Below, one piece after another: positions 45,470 to 57,200 of a stretch of 64,000 bases of DNA (position 1 is its first letter; every line of letters begins with the position of its first letter). Under the pieces are notes generated by a model. The model was given only the letters and a program-made list of their open reading frames with translations. It did no database searches and had not been told where the DNA came from. Where the stretch lies: the NCBI RefSeq assembly GCF_949987515.2, contig NC_082694.2, positions 61,874,080-61,938,079 on the forward strand. Reading direction: 5' to 3'. This DNA is from Delphinus delphis (taxonomy: Eukaryota; Chordata; Mammalia; Artiodactyla; Delphinidae). Made by a program: the position numbers and the translations under genes.

Positions 45470-45925
45470 ATGCCTCTGTGCACTTCTGAGACTGGGAAGG
45501 CAGAAACTGTACTTTCCAAGCTCCCGTGAAGCTTAAGTTCCAGATGTGGCAAGGTTCTCCTGGGCTGACATAATGAGATAAGGAAGAGCAAGGTGAGACA
45601 CAGTCTCAGGTATGTGGGAAGGTCAGCTCTTCTCTAATGCATGATGTTGGAGACATTTGGCTCTTTTGGGGCAGCTCTGGTATTGGTTCAAGTATCAAGT
45701 CCCAGTATTCTGGCCACCCAGTTGTGTAGTCTCAGCTGTAGACTTTCTGCGAGAATAGTCTGCGGTGTAGACGAGTCTTTCTCCTGGCTCCCTTTATTTT
45801 GGACTGCATATAATACAAACCTGTCTCTGTGGCTTTGCCAGAAATTCTGTACAGTACTTAATGCCCCCCAATAAGTTCCTTTTTGCTTAAACAAGCTAGA
45901 TTTGATACCATTTTCAGTTACTAAG
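45470..45925. mobile_element. Ancient interspersed repeat, family not assigned
   Basis: 'tttccaagctcccgtgaagc' and 'gttccagatgtggcaaggtt' resemble the start of the repeat at 44830, suggesting the same family; the rest is diverged. Opposed frames 45641-45874 and 45688-45969 have no domain. Confidence 0.35.
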
Positions 45926-45983
45926 AACCTTAGCCAATAATGTATGATCTGTGACTGTAAAAAGTACATTATTGGCTAAGGTT
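45926..45983. repeat. Perfect 19-bp inverted repeat, 20-nt loop
   Basis: 'aaccttagccaataatgta' (45926-45944) and 'tacattattggctaaggtt' (45965-45983) are exact reverse complements around a 20-nt spacer. No sign of an RNA gene. Confidence 0.95.
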
Positions 45984-47859
45984 TCTGTTTCATTTTCAAT
46001 ACAAAGATATTGATATATTTTCAGTATAAAGATATGTAAAATTTAGATATACCCATGTAAATACTAATCAAATGGGAAATATAGAGATAAAACTGTTATA
46101 CAGGTAGCATGAAGTAGAAGAGGAAGGGAAATTTATTTCTATTTCAGTCAGGGTCCAAACCCGTCAGGAAAAATTTAAGCCACTCAGGCCTAGAGCTGCC
46201 ACTACCTCTAGGACTCATGGCTATTTATGATAAACACTTTCTTTTGGTTTGTTATTTTGAGTCAGGATTTCTAATAATTACAAAAACAAATTTTAAAATT
46301 TATAATGATAAATTGTTAAGTGTATATCCATATTCAAAATCCTGGAAGATTATGTCAAATGCAGCTCATCTAAATGCAACTTATATAAATACAACTACTT
46401 ATATTTATTTAAGTTACTGTTGACATCCTGTAGGAATTCAAAGTTCATCTTGTAGTGAATGTCACAGCTTTAAAATGTGACATGTCTATGCTGAAATAAA
46501 AAGACTCACAAGATTTTATTTTTCTAATTTTACATTTGTTATATTTGGTCCTCTATATCAGATTTGTTATCAATTGTTTGGTTAATGTAATCTGATATCT
46601 ATTTATATATGCTTATATATTTTGAAGCCCTGAAAAACTGTCATAGTCCCATGAAATTAAAGAAAATAGTTACTGAATGGAACCCTCTCCTCATTTTCTC
46701 CCAAATACAAGCCTGTAGTGGACAATTAACACTTTTAATGCTGTAAGTTGAAAGGTAGTTTGACCTTTTTTTCAGCCCTACTTTATTTGCTCAGCACCCC
46801 ACCCTTACTAAGAAGGTCCCCAGGAGTGGAATGGCAGCCGCTGAGGTCTTACACAACCTAGGTCCTCTCTAACTTCTTGTATTTTTTTTTTTCCTGGTGG
46901 ATGAGTGTGCCTATGATTGTCACTAGGCCTGGAGAGTTTTGGAGTTGGAACTAGAGAAAGTAGTCTCCTTCTGCTGATGAAGCTGTGAGGTTCTTACCAA
47001 GTTCATCAGCAGTATGAGATAAGGAGGCTGGTATACAGAGAAGAGATAAATGATGGTGAGTGAGAATCCTGGTGATATTTTTGGTTACCTGAGCCTGATT
47101 GCTTAACATGCAATTGAAATATGAGTTTTAGTCACTTGCAACCAAAGGAGACTCAAGTAATGGAATCTCTGACCTAGCTTTATTTTTCTTGAGATGAGTT
47201 TGGCAGAAAACAAAATTGCTTACCCTGCAGGATTTAGTAGTAAATTAGCTAGCAACACTAAATTGGGAATGGTGGAGGTTCAAAGTGTTGAGTGCTATTT
47301 GCAGGCAAATTATCCACAGGTTGGTGAGAGGAAGGTCTACACTCAAGGGGAAGTAAACATTGAGTCCACGCAACCCAGTTTCATTGGCCCCCAGATGGAA
47401 GTTCTCTCCCCACTCCCCTCCTGGGACTTCCAGACGCTCCAGATTGTTACTCTCCTCCTTCACTGCTGCCCCCACCCGTTTCTCTTACACCCTCCTCCTA
47501 TCCCTACTCTTATCTGGTTTGGTGGGGCAGAAACCCTCTTGAAGCATTAAGGAGATGCATGACTATGAACAAGCAGCCTCATTCCATCCAGGACCAAGTT
47601 TCCTAGTCTACAAAATGGAAGAGATTGGCAAGGTCACTTCTAATATTCCCCTTAACCTAAAAATATGGATGATAAATATATTTATCATTTGACTCACATT
47701 TTCTACCTGATTAAAATACACTAAAATTTTCATACTTAATTTTTTTTCTCCTCATTGGTTACAATAGTACAGAATATATGGTGTATTTTCATACTGGCAC
47801 TGCAGAGTCAGCAGTCTGGATAGGTGAAGGAAATCCTGGAAAATCGAGGAGAGGTGAAG
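45984..47859. other. Repeat-poor, unassigned
   Basis: No repeat named. A 118-residue plus frame at 47194-47550, overlapped by two other frames, shows no domain; it lies in locally less AT-rich DNA and is probably chance. Confidence 0.45.
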
Positions 47860-48440
47860 CACAAAGTGAAATGATAATGTGTAGGCGACACTGTTGGTTG
47901 TCTACACAACAGCCTATACCCTGCTTTTCCCTATTAACTGATTCTGATTCTGTTCCAGAATTCAGGTGCATGGCAATGTCCTCAGGGTAGGTGGGTTCCT
48001 TCTCAGGCTCCATGGGCTGAATTATGGTTAGACTAAACAAGGCAGAGTCGTCCTTTGCCGGTGATTGATTGGGGTGGAGATGGGGCATGTGACCCAGTTC
48101 TGACTCATGACTTAGAAAAGGGTGTTTGCTGGGGTATTCTGGGGAACATTTTTCTTCCTGATAAAAATAGACACAGGTAGGAAGAGCACCCTCCCCATTT
48201 CTGTCTTTGGATGTTGTCATATGAAGAGATGATATTTGGCACCATGGCAGCCATCTTATGATCATAAGGAGAAAAGCCAAAGCATCTCAGATAATATAAC
48301 CCAGAGCCCTGTCATTGGAGAGCTCATGATTTAACTAACCCTGGAAACATGTTAAGTCAAGTCTTCTTGTTATTTGAAATAGTTAACCCATCTCATCTAA
48401 GGTTTTTTGTTATTTGAGGGCAAAACTATACTATCTGATA
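47860..48440. mobile_element. Probable ancient repeat, family not assigned
   Basis: 'gggcatgtgacccagttctg', 'accatggcagccatcttatg' and the end 'ttgttatttgagggcaaaac' resemble a common ancient mammalian repeat. The longest minus frame in the region, 163 residues (47789-48280), runs through it; it has no recognisable domain and I do not call it a gene. Confidence 0.4.
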
Positions 48441-48479
48441 CAAAAAGTGACCCAATCCTGTTAATGTGGGTTCACCATG

Positions 48480-48715
48480 GAAACAAGCAGTCCTGAATTT
48501 GAATAATAGCTTTATCAATAAATATTTGTATGACCTTTAGAGATCATATTTTATCTTTTTGAGTCTCAGCTTTCTCATCTCTAAAATGAACATAATAATA
48601 GAGTCCAGCTCACTGGATTCTTGAGAGGATTAAATGGCACACTGCATTTAAGGGAGTTAACAGAATGCTGGCCACATGGTGAACACACAGCAGAAGTTAG
48701 CTATTTTTAAATTAG
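48480..48715 (+). mobile_element. MIR SINE
   Basis: 'ttgagtctcagctttctcat', 'tctaaaatgaacataataat', 'gagaggattaaatggcacac' and 'cagaatgctggccacatggt' follow MIR in order. Confidence 0.85.
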
Positions 48716-49654
48716 AGTTTATTTTGGTTATTATTAAGAGGCTGTGACTAACATATGCAGCTCTATGGCAGCTCTATCAAAGCAAGTTAGAGAAAAGTAA
48801 GCACTCTCTTCTGGCTTGCCTGCCCCTGATCAACACTATTCCATACACAAAATGGCTCTTTAGTTCCCTCTTTAATTGCTGCAGAAGATTCAAGAACAAA
48901 GGAAGACTCAGAGACAGCTGTTCATTGGGGATGAAGAGAGCCTAAAGGCTAACATTGTGGGAAATTGGGCACATTGGGATGGGTTATTAAAATGGGGATT
49001 GTGGGTGGTTCTGGAATTGAGCAAGATACGGGGGCCTCTGGAGGTAAGCAGGAGGTTAAGTCTCTGAGAGTCGGATGACCGAAAAGATTGCTTTAGAAGA
49101 GTTTCTGAGAAATTGACTGAAAACTAAGGAGATCAAAATAATATTTGGCAATTGGGGAAAATAGGAGAGGATATTTCCACATTACTTAACTGTCCAAATT
49201 GTCTGCATCTCTCCTGTTCACTTTCATTTTTGTGTTCAATCCAGGGTAAATAACAGGGAGTGAAATGGTGCAAGGAGGAGGATTTACAAACAGTTCTTCC
49301 TTTCATCTCTATGCCCTGAAACCTTTTTTTCTCCATAAGCTCTTGAAATAATGTTGATCCAATGGAGTCTCCTGGTTTGAATAGCTTCTACTGCCAAACC
49401 TACTGCAAGGAAGGCAGGAGTGTGAAGAAGTGTAACCTGGAGCTCTCCAGCCTTGGCTTCAAAGCAGGATTTAGTCAGTGACTCTGAAAGGCATGTGGCA
49501 GCAGGGGACACCTCAGCGCATGCCTCCTGTCTGCATCATTCCCTCTGCCCCCAAGGTTGTGTCAGAGCTAAGGGGAACTAGCAGTTTGGCTGAATAATCT
49601 CTAGCAATGTGATATGGAGTCCCATGTTTTTAGTACTTCACTATGAAGCACTAG
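48716..49654. other. No recognised feature
   Basis: Single-copy looking DNA; small open frames on both strands lack domains. Confidence 0.45.
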
Positions 49655-49857
49655 CTTCAGACATTCCCAGCCATCTTAGTCACCTTAAGATTGTGTAAGA
49701 ATCACCTGGAGTGCCTGTTAACAGTACAGATTCCTGGAATAGTCTGGTTCAGAGCACTTGTATGAGGCCCAGGAATCAGCAATTTTCAACAAGCATCCTG
49801 AGCTATTCTAATGCAGGAGGTCCAGGAACTACATTTTAAAAAACTTGCTCTAAGTAC
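49655..49857 (+). mobile_element. MER5A-type hAT element
   Basis: 'gtaagaatcacctggagtgc', 'ctgttaacagtacagattcc', 'gcccaggaatcagcaatttt' and 'aacaagcatcctgagctatt' match MER5A-type (hAT-Charlie) elements. Ends are decayed. Confidence 0.8.
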
Positions 49858-50536
49858 CAGGATTGCTGTCGTAATGTCTTTCTCTTCCTTTCTTTTTCCA
49901 AACTCCCAAGACATGCAGCAAATGGTAGATGCTACTTTTGAATAATTGCTGAGAAATTCTCTTTAAAAATTAAACTTAACTGGTCATGTTCTGAAATTAA
50001 AGATTTGCCTTGGAAGACTGGGCTATTATCGGAAGGAACATGTCTCTCCTGGGAAAAGCCGACACCACTGAAATACTCAAGGACCAACTAATGCTGCTTC
50101 CCTAAGCCTGGTGCTCATTCAGGGGGAGAGCCCTCTTTGAAGTCAGTTGGAATTGTGCCAGAGAGCAGTGTGAGTGTGGGAGGTATGACCAGAGGGGATC
50201 AGAGAAGTCACATTCAGGCACATCCAATAAATTAGTTAATTAATGAAATTTTATAATAATTTGTTTAGAGACAAGCAAAACTTTAGTACATGATAAAGGA
50301 ACAGATCCAAGCTTTCCCCTCCTGTATTAAGGAGGACCTAGTTGTAGCACTGAGGTTGGAAACAGTGTGCAAGGAGACTTCTAGCTGATTGGTACCCAGC
50401 AGTGTGTGTCTGAGAGTGGGGAAGAAGAGAATTCTACTCTAAAGCATCATGACCATATGGGTTTCCACAGAAAGCTTTCTGCTACAGACTTCATCATTCA
50501 TGTGATGACATGAGTTAAATGAGTGCCAGAAGACAG
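49858..50536. other. No recognised feature
   Basis: Mixed-composition single-copy DNA without a named repeat. Confidence 0.45.
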
Positions 50537-50678
50537 TTTTTTGTTTTGTTTTGTCTTTTTTTTTTTTCAGCTGAGCTGCATGGCTTGCGGGATCTTATTT
50601 CCCCCACCAGGGGTCAAACCCTGGACCCCTGCAGTGAAAGTGCCGAGTCCTAACCACTGGGTCACCAGGGAATGCCCC
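50537..50678 (-). mobile_element. Short tRNA-derived SINE (CHR-1 type), reverse
   Basis: A T-rich tail (50537-50567) leads to 'gcatggcttgcgggatctta', 'caccaggggtcaaaccctgg' and head 'ccactgggtcaccagggaat'. More diverged than the long CHR copies; the target duplication is not clear. Confidence 0.85.
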
Positions 50679-50924
50679 TGAGATTTTTAATCTTTTTTTT
50701 TTTTTTGGACATATATCACTTTACTGAAGTTATAGATTCTCTCTCCAAGAAGAATGTAACTAGGCATACACATGAAAAATTTCCATACCATGCCAAGGAT
50801 TCATGGACCTCCGGAAACTCATCTGTAGACCCCAAGCAAAGTATGTCTGCTCTAGAATAAATATGGCAGGACCTGGAGATGGAAGTCAAGGAAGGATAGG
50901 TAATTCAATAAAAATCAGGCTTTG

Positions 50925-51178
50925 GTTGAATAAAGCATTGACTTCACTCTAGCCTCTCTCTGGAGCCAGACTACTTGGTTCAAATCTTGCCTCCTTCCCC
51001 ATTCCTCAGCTGTCACACTTGAGGTAGTGGGCTTCCCTCCCTTCACCGTGGCACGGTTCCACATTTCTAAAATGAGGGTGATGACACAGGTATGGTTACT
51101 GTGAAAAGTAAATGAATGAATATGTGTAAAGTCTTTGCCTGGCACATAAAGGTTTGCTGATGCTATTATTTAATTCCC
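50925..51178 (+). mobile_element. MIR SINE, near complete
   Basis: 'agccagactacttggttcaa', 'catttctaaaatgagggtga' and 'tctttgcctggcacataaag' follow MIR from head to tail. Confidence 0.85.
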
Positions 51179-51479
51179 TCTCTCAACAAATGATGTCAAC
51201 ATCAACCACTTATCTCACTTAGTGTTATCACTTAAAGTCTTATGCTTCCATACGTGCTGTGTTTTGTTAAATAGAATAAAGGCTCGAAGAGGATTGATTT
51301 TAACATTTTAGGCACTGCGTTTCATACAGAGTACATACTTTATAAAAATTGTTGAAGTAAATGAATTTGTGGAATGAATTTTACTAGGTCTCTAAAAGTT
51401 CCTCTAATTTTTCCCTTCCTTTACACCTTCATTGCCACAGCTTTAGCTCAGGACTTCTTCATCACCTATCTTCTCAAAG

Positions 51480-51595
51480 CAGCCATTGCCTAAAAGCATT
51501 TCTGAAACCTGCCTATACATTAGAATCACCTGGGGAAATTTTAACTATGGATTCCTGGCCTCTATGAGGTATTTAGGCTTAGCAGCTCTGAAGTG
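51480..51595 (+). mobile_element. MER5-type fragment
   Basis: 'acattagaatcacctgggga' then 'aactatggattcctggcctc' match the MER5A-type text seen at 49655. Confidence 0.65.
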
Positions 51596-51645
51596 ATAGT
51601 ATAGAGGAAAGTGGACTACGTTCAAAAGTTTCTCATATGATTCTT

Positions 51646-52852
51646 TTTTTAAAAATTTTTTTATTGGATTATAGTTGATTTACAATGTTGTGTTAGTTTC
51701 AGGTGTACAGCAAAGTGAATCAGTATACATATACATATATCCACTCTTTTTTTAGATTCTTTTCTCATATAGGCCATTACAGAATATTGAGTAGAGTTCC
51801 CTGTGCTATATAGTAGGTCCTTATTAGTTATCTATTTTGTATGTAGTAGTGTGTATATGTCAATCCCAATCTCCCAATTTATCCCTCCCCCACTTCCCCT
51901 GGTAACCATAAGTTTGTTTTCTACATCTGTGACTCTACTTCTGTTTTATAAATAAGTTCATTTCTACCATTTTTTTTAGATTCCACATATAAGCAACATC
52001 ATATGATATTTGTCTTTCTCTGTCTGACTTACTTCACTCAGTATGACAATCTCTAGGTCCATCCGTGTTGCAGCAGATGGCATTATTTTGTTCTTTTTTA
52101 TGGCTGAGTAATACTCCATTGTATATATGTACCACATCTTCTTTATCCATTCCTCTGTTGATGGACATTTAGGTTGCTTCCGTGTCCTGGCTGTTGTAAA
52201 TAGTGCTGCAATGAACATTAGGGTGTTTGTATCTTTTCGAACACTCTTTGGCATAAATCGCAGCAAGGTCTTTTTTGATCCACCTCCTAGAATAATGAAA
52301 ATAAAAACAAAAAAACAAATGGGATCTAATTAAACTTAAAAGCTTTTGCACAGCAAAGGAAACTGTAAACAAAACAAAAAGACAACCCTCAGAATGGGAG
52401 AGAATATTTGCAAGTGAAACAATGGACAAGGGATTAATCTCCAGAATATACAAACTGCTCATGCAGCTCAATATCAAAAAACAAACGACCCAATCAAAAA
52501 ATGGGCAGAAGATCTAAATAGACATTTCTCCAAAGAAGATATACAGATTGCCAACAAACAGATGAAAGAATGCTCAACATCACTAATCATTAGAGAAATG
52601 CAAATCAAAACTACAATGAGGTATCACCTCACACAGGTTATAATGGCCATCATTAAAAAATTTACAAACAATAAGTGCTGGAGAGGATGAGGAGAAAATG
52701 GAACCCTCCTACACTGTTGGTGGGAATGTAAATTGGTATAGCCACTATGGAGAACAGTATGGAGGTTCCTTAGGAAACTAAAAATAGAGCTACCATATGA
52801 CCCAGCAATCCCACTCCTAGGCATATACCCAGAGCAAACCATAATTCTCCTG
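51646..52852 (-). mobile_element. L1 with inverted 5' segment (twin priming)
   Basis: 51646 to about 52241 is a reverse L1 3' end: 3' UTR ('attatagttgatttacaatg', 'gtcaatcccaatctcccaat') and ORF2 C-terminus, whose frame (52266-51976) carries KQPKCPSTEEWIKKMWYIYT. From about 52244 the text switches strand: 'tggcataaatcgcagcaagg', 'tctccagaatatacaaactg' and 'tgggcagaagatctaaatag' are ORF2 sense on plus, ending 'gcatatacccagagcaaacc'. The two parts are adjacent in L1 coordinates. 'tgattctt' at 51638-51645 and 52853-52860 is the likely target duplication. Confidence 0.9.
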
Positions 52853-52860
52853 TGATTCTT

Positions 52861-53264
52861 AAGTAATGCTAGTTTTTGGAACTACTTGGTCTATGTTAAA
52901 AAAAAAAAAATCTAAATTCCTTGTCCTTTCATGAAAGACCATTCACACTCACTTCCATGTCTTTCCTAAAGTATTGCCCACCCCCACCCCCCATTTGTAT
53001 CCTATACTCCAACCATGCAAAACACCTGCCTTGCTTCCTAGTGCTCCATTCTCTCATGGATGTGCTTTGTGCACCTCTGAACTTTGAATAGAGGCCAATT
53101 TTTGTTTGTTTTGGTTGAAGTCAGATGTTAAAAAATATTTTCTTTCCCAGATTCATACCCCTTTAGAAATCCCCAACAAAGTTGCAGTTTTTGGTTTTAA
53201 ATTTTGGGCTCATCTGGTAAAGCAAAGATGATTTTCATCTCCTGAACCAAGTGAATCATTTCTT
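52861..53264. other. No recognised feature
   Basis: An A-run at 52898-52910 and otherwise unassigned DNA. Confidence 0.45.
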
Positions 53265-55219
53265 TTCCAATTGAGATATAATTCATATACCATATAATTC
53301 ACTTTATTAAAGTATAAAATTTGCTGATTTTTAGTATATTCTCAAATTTGTAAAACCATTACCATTATCTAATTTCCAGATAATGGTAAGGTTTTTATCA
53401 TTTATCATTTTTATCATCCCCAAAGAACCATTTATATTAATATATTTTATATTAATATATTAATATATTGCAAATCACTCGCCATTCCTCATCCCCACCT
53501 TGAAAACCTCTGACAACCACTAATCTGCTTTTTGTCTCCATGGGTTTGCTATTTGGACAGTTCATATCAATGGAATTGTACAATATGTGGCCTTTTTTTG
53601 TCTGGCCTCTTTCACTTAGCATAATGTTTTCAAGAGTCATCCATGTTATAGCATTATCAGTATTTCATTTGCTTCAATTGGCAAATAATATTCAAGTATG
53701 TGGATATACCATATTTTGTGTATCCATTCTTCTATTGATAGACATTTGGGTTATTTCCACCTTTGACCATTATGAATAATGTTGTTATGAACATTGTGTA
53801 CAAGTTTTTGTTAAGATATATGTTTTTGATTCTCTTGGGTATACACCTAGGAATGGAAATGCTGGGCCATATGGTAACTCTATGTTTAACTTTCTGAGGA
53901 ATTGCCAAACTGTTTTTCCAAGTAGCCCTACCATTTTACATTCCCACCAGAAATGTATGAGGGCTCCAATTTCTCCACATCCTATGGACACTTGTTATTT
54001 CTCTCTATATATATTTTTACAGCCATCCTAGCAGATGTGAAGTGATATTTCATTGTGGTTTTGAGTTACATTTTTTTAATGACTAATGATATTGAGCATC
54101 TTTTCATGTATTTATTGGCCATTTGTAAATATTCTTTGGAAAATATTCAGATTCTTTGCTAAATTTTAAATTGGGTTATAAAATTTTTTTTTATTATTGA
54201 GTTGTAAGAGTTTTTTGTATATCTTGAATACACATTGCTAATCATGTATATGATTTGCAAATATCCTCTCTGATTCTGTGGATTGTCTTTTTACTTTTTT
54301 AATAGTGTCTTTCAACTCACAAAATTTTTAAAGTTTGATAAAGTCTAATTTATTTTTCTTTTGTTGCTTGTGCCTTTGGTGTCATATCTAAGAAACCATT
54401 GTCTAATCCAAGGCCATGATGATTTTGCTTATGTTTTCTTCTAAGTGTTTTATAGTTTTAGCTCTTACACTTAGGTCTTTGATCAATTTTGAATTAATTT
54501 TTGTACATGTATGAGGTAAGAGTTATTCATTCTTTTGGATGTGGCAGTGTACCAGCACCATTTATTCAGAACACTATTATTTCCCGATTGAATTGTCTTG
54601 GCATCCTTACTGAAAATCAATTGGTCATAAATAAAGGAGGATTTATCTGAATACTCAATTCCATTCCATTGATCTATGTCTAAACTTATACTGGTATTAT
54701 AGTGTCCTGATATTACTTTATAGTAAGTTTTGAAAACTTGAAGTGTGAGGGTTGTTTTTTCAAAATTGTTTTGGCTATTCTGAGTCATTTGCTTTTCCAT
54801 ATGAATATTAGTATCATCTTTTCAATTTCTGCAAAAAAGGCAGTCAGGATTTTGGTAGGGATTGCACTGAATCTGTAGATAAATTTGAGGAGTATTGTCC
54901 TCTTAATATTACTGTCTTTTCATGAACATGGACAGGCTTTTCCATTCATCTAGATCTTCTTTAAGCAATTTCAATAATGTTTTTTATATCCAGTATATAA
55001 ATTTGGCACTCTTTCTGTTAAATTTATTCCTGAATAGTTTATTCTTTTTGATGTTGTTGAAATAAAGTGTTTTCTGAATTTCATTTTTGGATTGTTTATT
55101 ACGAATGTATAGAAATACAATTGATTTTTGTATATTGATTTATCCTGAAACTTTCCTGAATTCATTTATTAGTGAATTCCTTAGTATTTTCCATATACAA
55201 GATTATGCCACCTGTGAAA
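53265..55219 (-). mobile_element. Old L1M, about 1.95 kb, reverse
   Basis: 3' UTR text at the left ('gagatataattcatatacca', 'tctaatttccagataatggt') leads into reversed ORF2: 'ttgccaaactgtttttccaa' (53903), 'ttgagcatcttttcatgta' (54092), 'gtaccagcaccatttattca' (54550) and 'caatttctgcaaaaaaggca' (54823), ending near 'gattatgccacctgtgaa'. It is 5'-truncated there. All frames are broken; open frames on both strands here are L1 text. Confidence 0.85.
53352..53395. repeat. Near-perfect inverted repeat inside L1M
   Basis: 53352-53370 and 53378-53395 pair as 12 perfect bp next to a 7-nt loop ('aatttcc'), one bulged A, then 6 more bp. The right arm replaces the text expected from old L1M consensus after 'tctaatttccaga'. 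Confidence 0.85.
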
Positions 55220-55289
55220 CATGGGCTTTTAATTCACGTGGAGTTTTAAATAACATGGGTTCTGTATCATTAATTGCTTTACTATCTTG

Positions 55290-55425
55290 ATCAAACTGAT
55301 TAACTTTCATGAGAATAATTTTCTTTGTCTATAAAATGACAATAATAATTCCAAAATCCATAGTTGCTGTGAGGAATACATGTGCTGACACTGGTCAAAT
55401 AACCATTATTTCAGTTATTTAATAC
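55290..55425 (+). mobile_element. MIR fragment
   Basis: 'tttctttgtctataaaatga' and 'gttgctgtgaggaatacatg' match the MIR core. Confidence 0.6.
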
Positions 55426-56399
55426 GTGAATCACAAGAATTGGCTCTTTTTAGCTAAGAATGAATAAATCATTTTCCAAATCATTTTCTCGATCCTTTTC
55501 ACATTTGGGGTATTTTAGTTAGATATGGAGCTGAGAAAGAGTATATTAGGTAACGTCAAACCTTTTAGGGTGATTAGAACAACTGGAAATGAAGCTTCAA
55601 AAATAGATTGAAATTCCGTTTAAATACTTTGCCAGATATGATGAACATTATTCTATGGGAACAAAAAGACTATTAAAGGATTTTTGTTGGAGAATAATAA
55701 AATCAATGTAGAGATATAGTGAAGAATTGAGAAATTAGGAGTAGGGGGGAAAGGTGGGAGGCTATTATAAGAGATCAGTAGAGAATTGATGAAAACCTCA
55801 ACTAAGGCAATATCTGGGAAGATAAGGGAGAAATAATATACTTTGGAAATATTTAGTATGTTTTGGTTGGAGGATAAGAATCATAACTTCCAGGATTCTG
55901 GACTGTATACATATTTCCTTTCTTGGAAGTGTTGCCTAAGGTACCTACGTAGATATGCTAATAGGGTAATAGAGAATCAATCTGGAATTTATGAGAGAGA
56001 GTTGTTGAGGATTCTAGATACAAAATTTAAAAATTTTCTTTGTATGACAGCTTCTGATCTTCACTTCTATTCTGCCTTTGAAGATTCTATGATTCATAAT
56101 TATCAAAACTTCCTTATAAATAACCCCTGAACCTCAACTCTTCTCTGTCTCTGTCTCTCTCTTGATAACTTAGTTGTCTAGCAAAACAAAACCCTTACTC
56201 TAGTAAAACCTAAACTCTTTTCATTCCTCACATCTGTACCTCACACCTCCTTCTCCCATAACCTTTCTTCTGCTCCAGTCTGAACTGATTTGCTCTCCAG
56301 GACACTTGTTGTCTTGGAATTTCTACTTGCTTTCTTCTTGTTGGATCTCCTGTTTCTTGGATCACATATATTCTTCTTTCTTAAAATAGCATGGAAAGT
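55426..56399. other. Unassigned
   Basis: No named repeat. A 95-residue plus frame at 55843-56130 has no domain that I recognise. Confidence 0.45.
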
Positions 56400-56415
56400 G
56401 AATTTTTAAATCTTT

Positions 56416-56614
56416 TTTTTTGCGGTATGCGGGCCTCTCACTGTTGTGGCCTCTCCCATTGCGGAACACAGGCTCCAGATGTAAAGGCTCAGCGGCCATG
56501 GCTCACGGGCCCAGCCGCTCCACGGCACATGGGATCTTCCCAGACCGGGGCGCGAACACGTGTCCCCTGCATCGGCAGGCGGACTCTCAACCACAGTGCC
56601 ACCAGGGAAGCCCC
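56416..56614 (-). mobile_element. CHR SINE (long form), reverse, 16-bp target duplication
   Basis: A short T-run, 'gcgggcctctcactgttgtg', body 'cggccatggctcacgggccc', and head ending 'ccaccagggaagcccc'. 'gaatttttaaatcttt' is repeated exactly at 56400-56415 and 56615-56630. Confidence 0.95.
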
Positions 56615-56639
56615 GAATTTTTAAATCTTTGCTTGTGTG

Positions 56640-57200
56640 AAAATGATTATTTTACCACCATGATATTTTGACTTGGTTTAGAATTATAGGCTGAAAATCG
56701 TTTTCCTCAGAATATCATTCTGATATCTGTTTCACTGTTTATGCCCTGTAATTCTATGAAGGGCGACTGAAGTTCTTTTGAAGATCTAAGGATCTTCTCT
56801 TTATTCCTTGTCTTCTAAACTTTAACATTGATATGTAGATCTTTTAGAATTTATTCTCTTGGGCATTCAGTGGTCTTTTCAAACTGGAAACCCATTTCCA
56901 ACACTTTTGGGAAATTATCCTGTATTATTTATTTGATAATATCTTCTGTTCCATTTTCACTTTTGTCTTCTTCTGAAACTCTAATAATATGGGAGAAAGA
57001 CATCCTTGAATAATCTTCTAATTCTTTTATCTTTTTTCCTATTGCCTTTTTATTACAATGTCTGAAAGATTATTTTGACCTTATCCTCCATTCATTTAAT
57101 TTTTCCCATATGATTAATTTTACATTGTTTGAATATTTTACATTTCAAAGCTCTTTCATGTTTAAAAATAGTTTAATAGCATCTTGTTCTTTTTTATGGA
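56640..57200 (-). mobile_element. Old L1M/HAL1-like ORF1 region, reverse
   Basis: 'tctaaactttaacattgata', 'ggaaattatcctgtattatt' and 'ttctgaaactctaataatat' correspond loosely to the reversed ORF1 text of old L1M/HAL1 elements, as seen at 14,000-14,330. Boundaries uncertain. Confidence 0.5.

Noticed and set aside
45926..45983. MicroRNA precursor
   Set aside because: The stem is 19 bp with a 20-nt loop, shorter than the roughly 30-bp stem of a typical pre-miRNA, and perfect pairing is unusual for a conserved miRNA. Small-RNA data would be needed.
47194..47550. 118-residue plus-strand frame
   Set aside because: Overlaps two other open frames, including one on the opposite strand, in locally less AT-rich DNA, with no recognisable domain.
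47789..48280. 163-residue minus-strand frame
   Set aside because: No domain or signal; it overlaps an apparent ancient repeat, and there are no splice or promoter cues that I can support.
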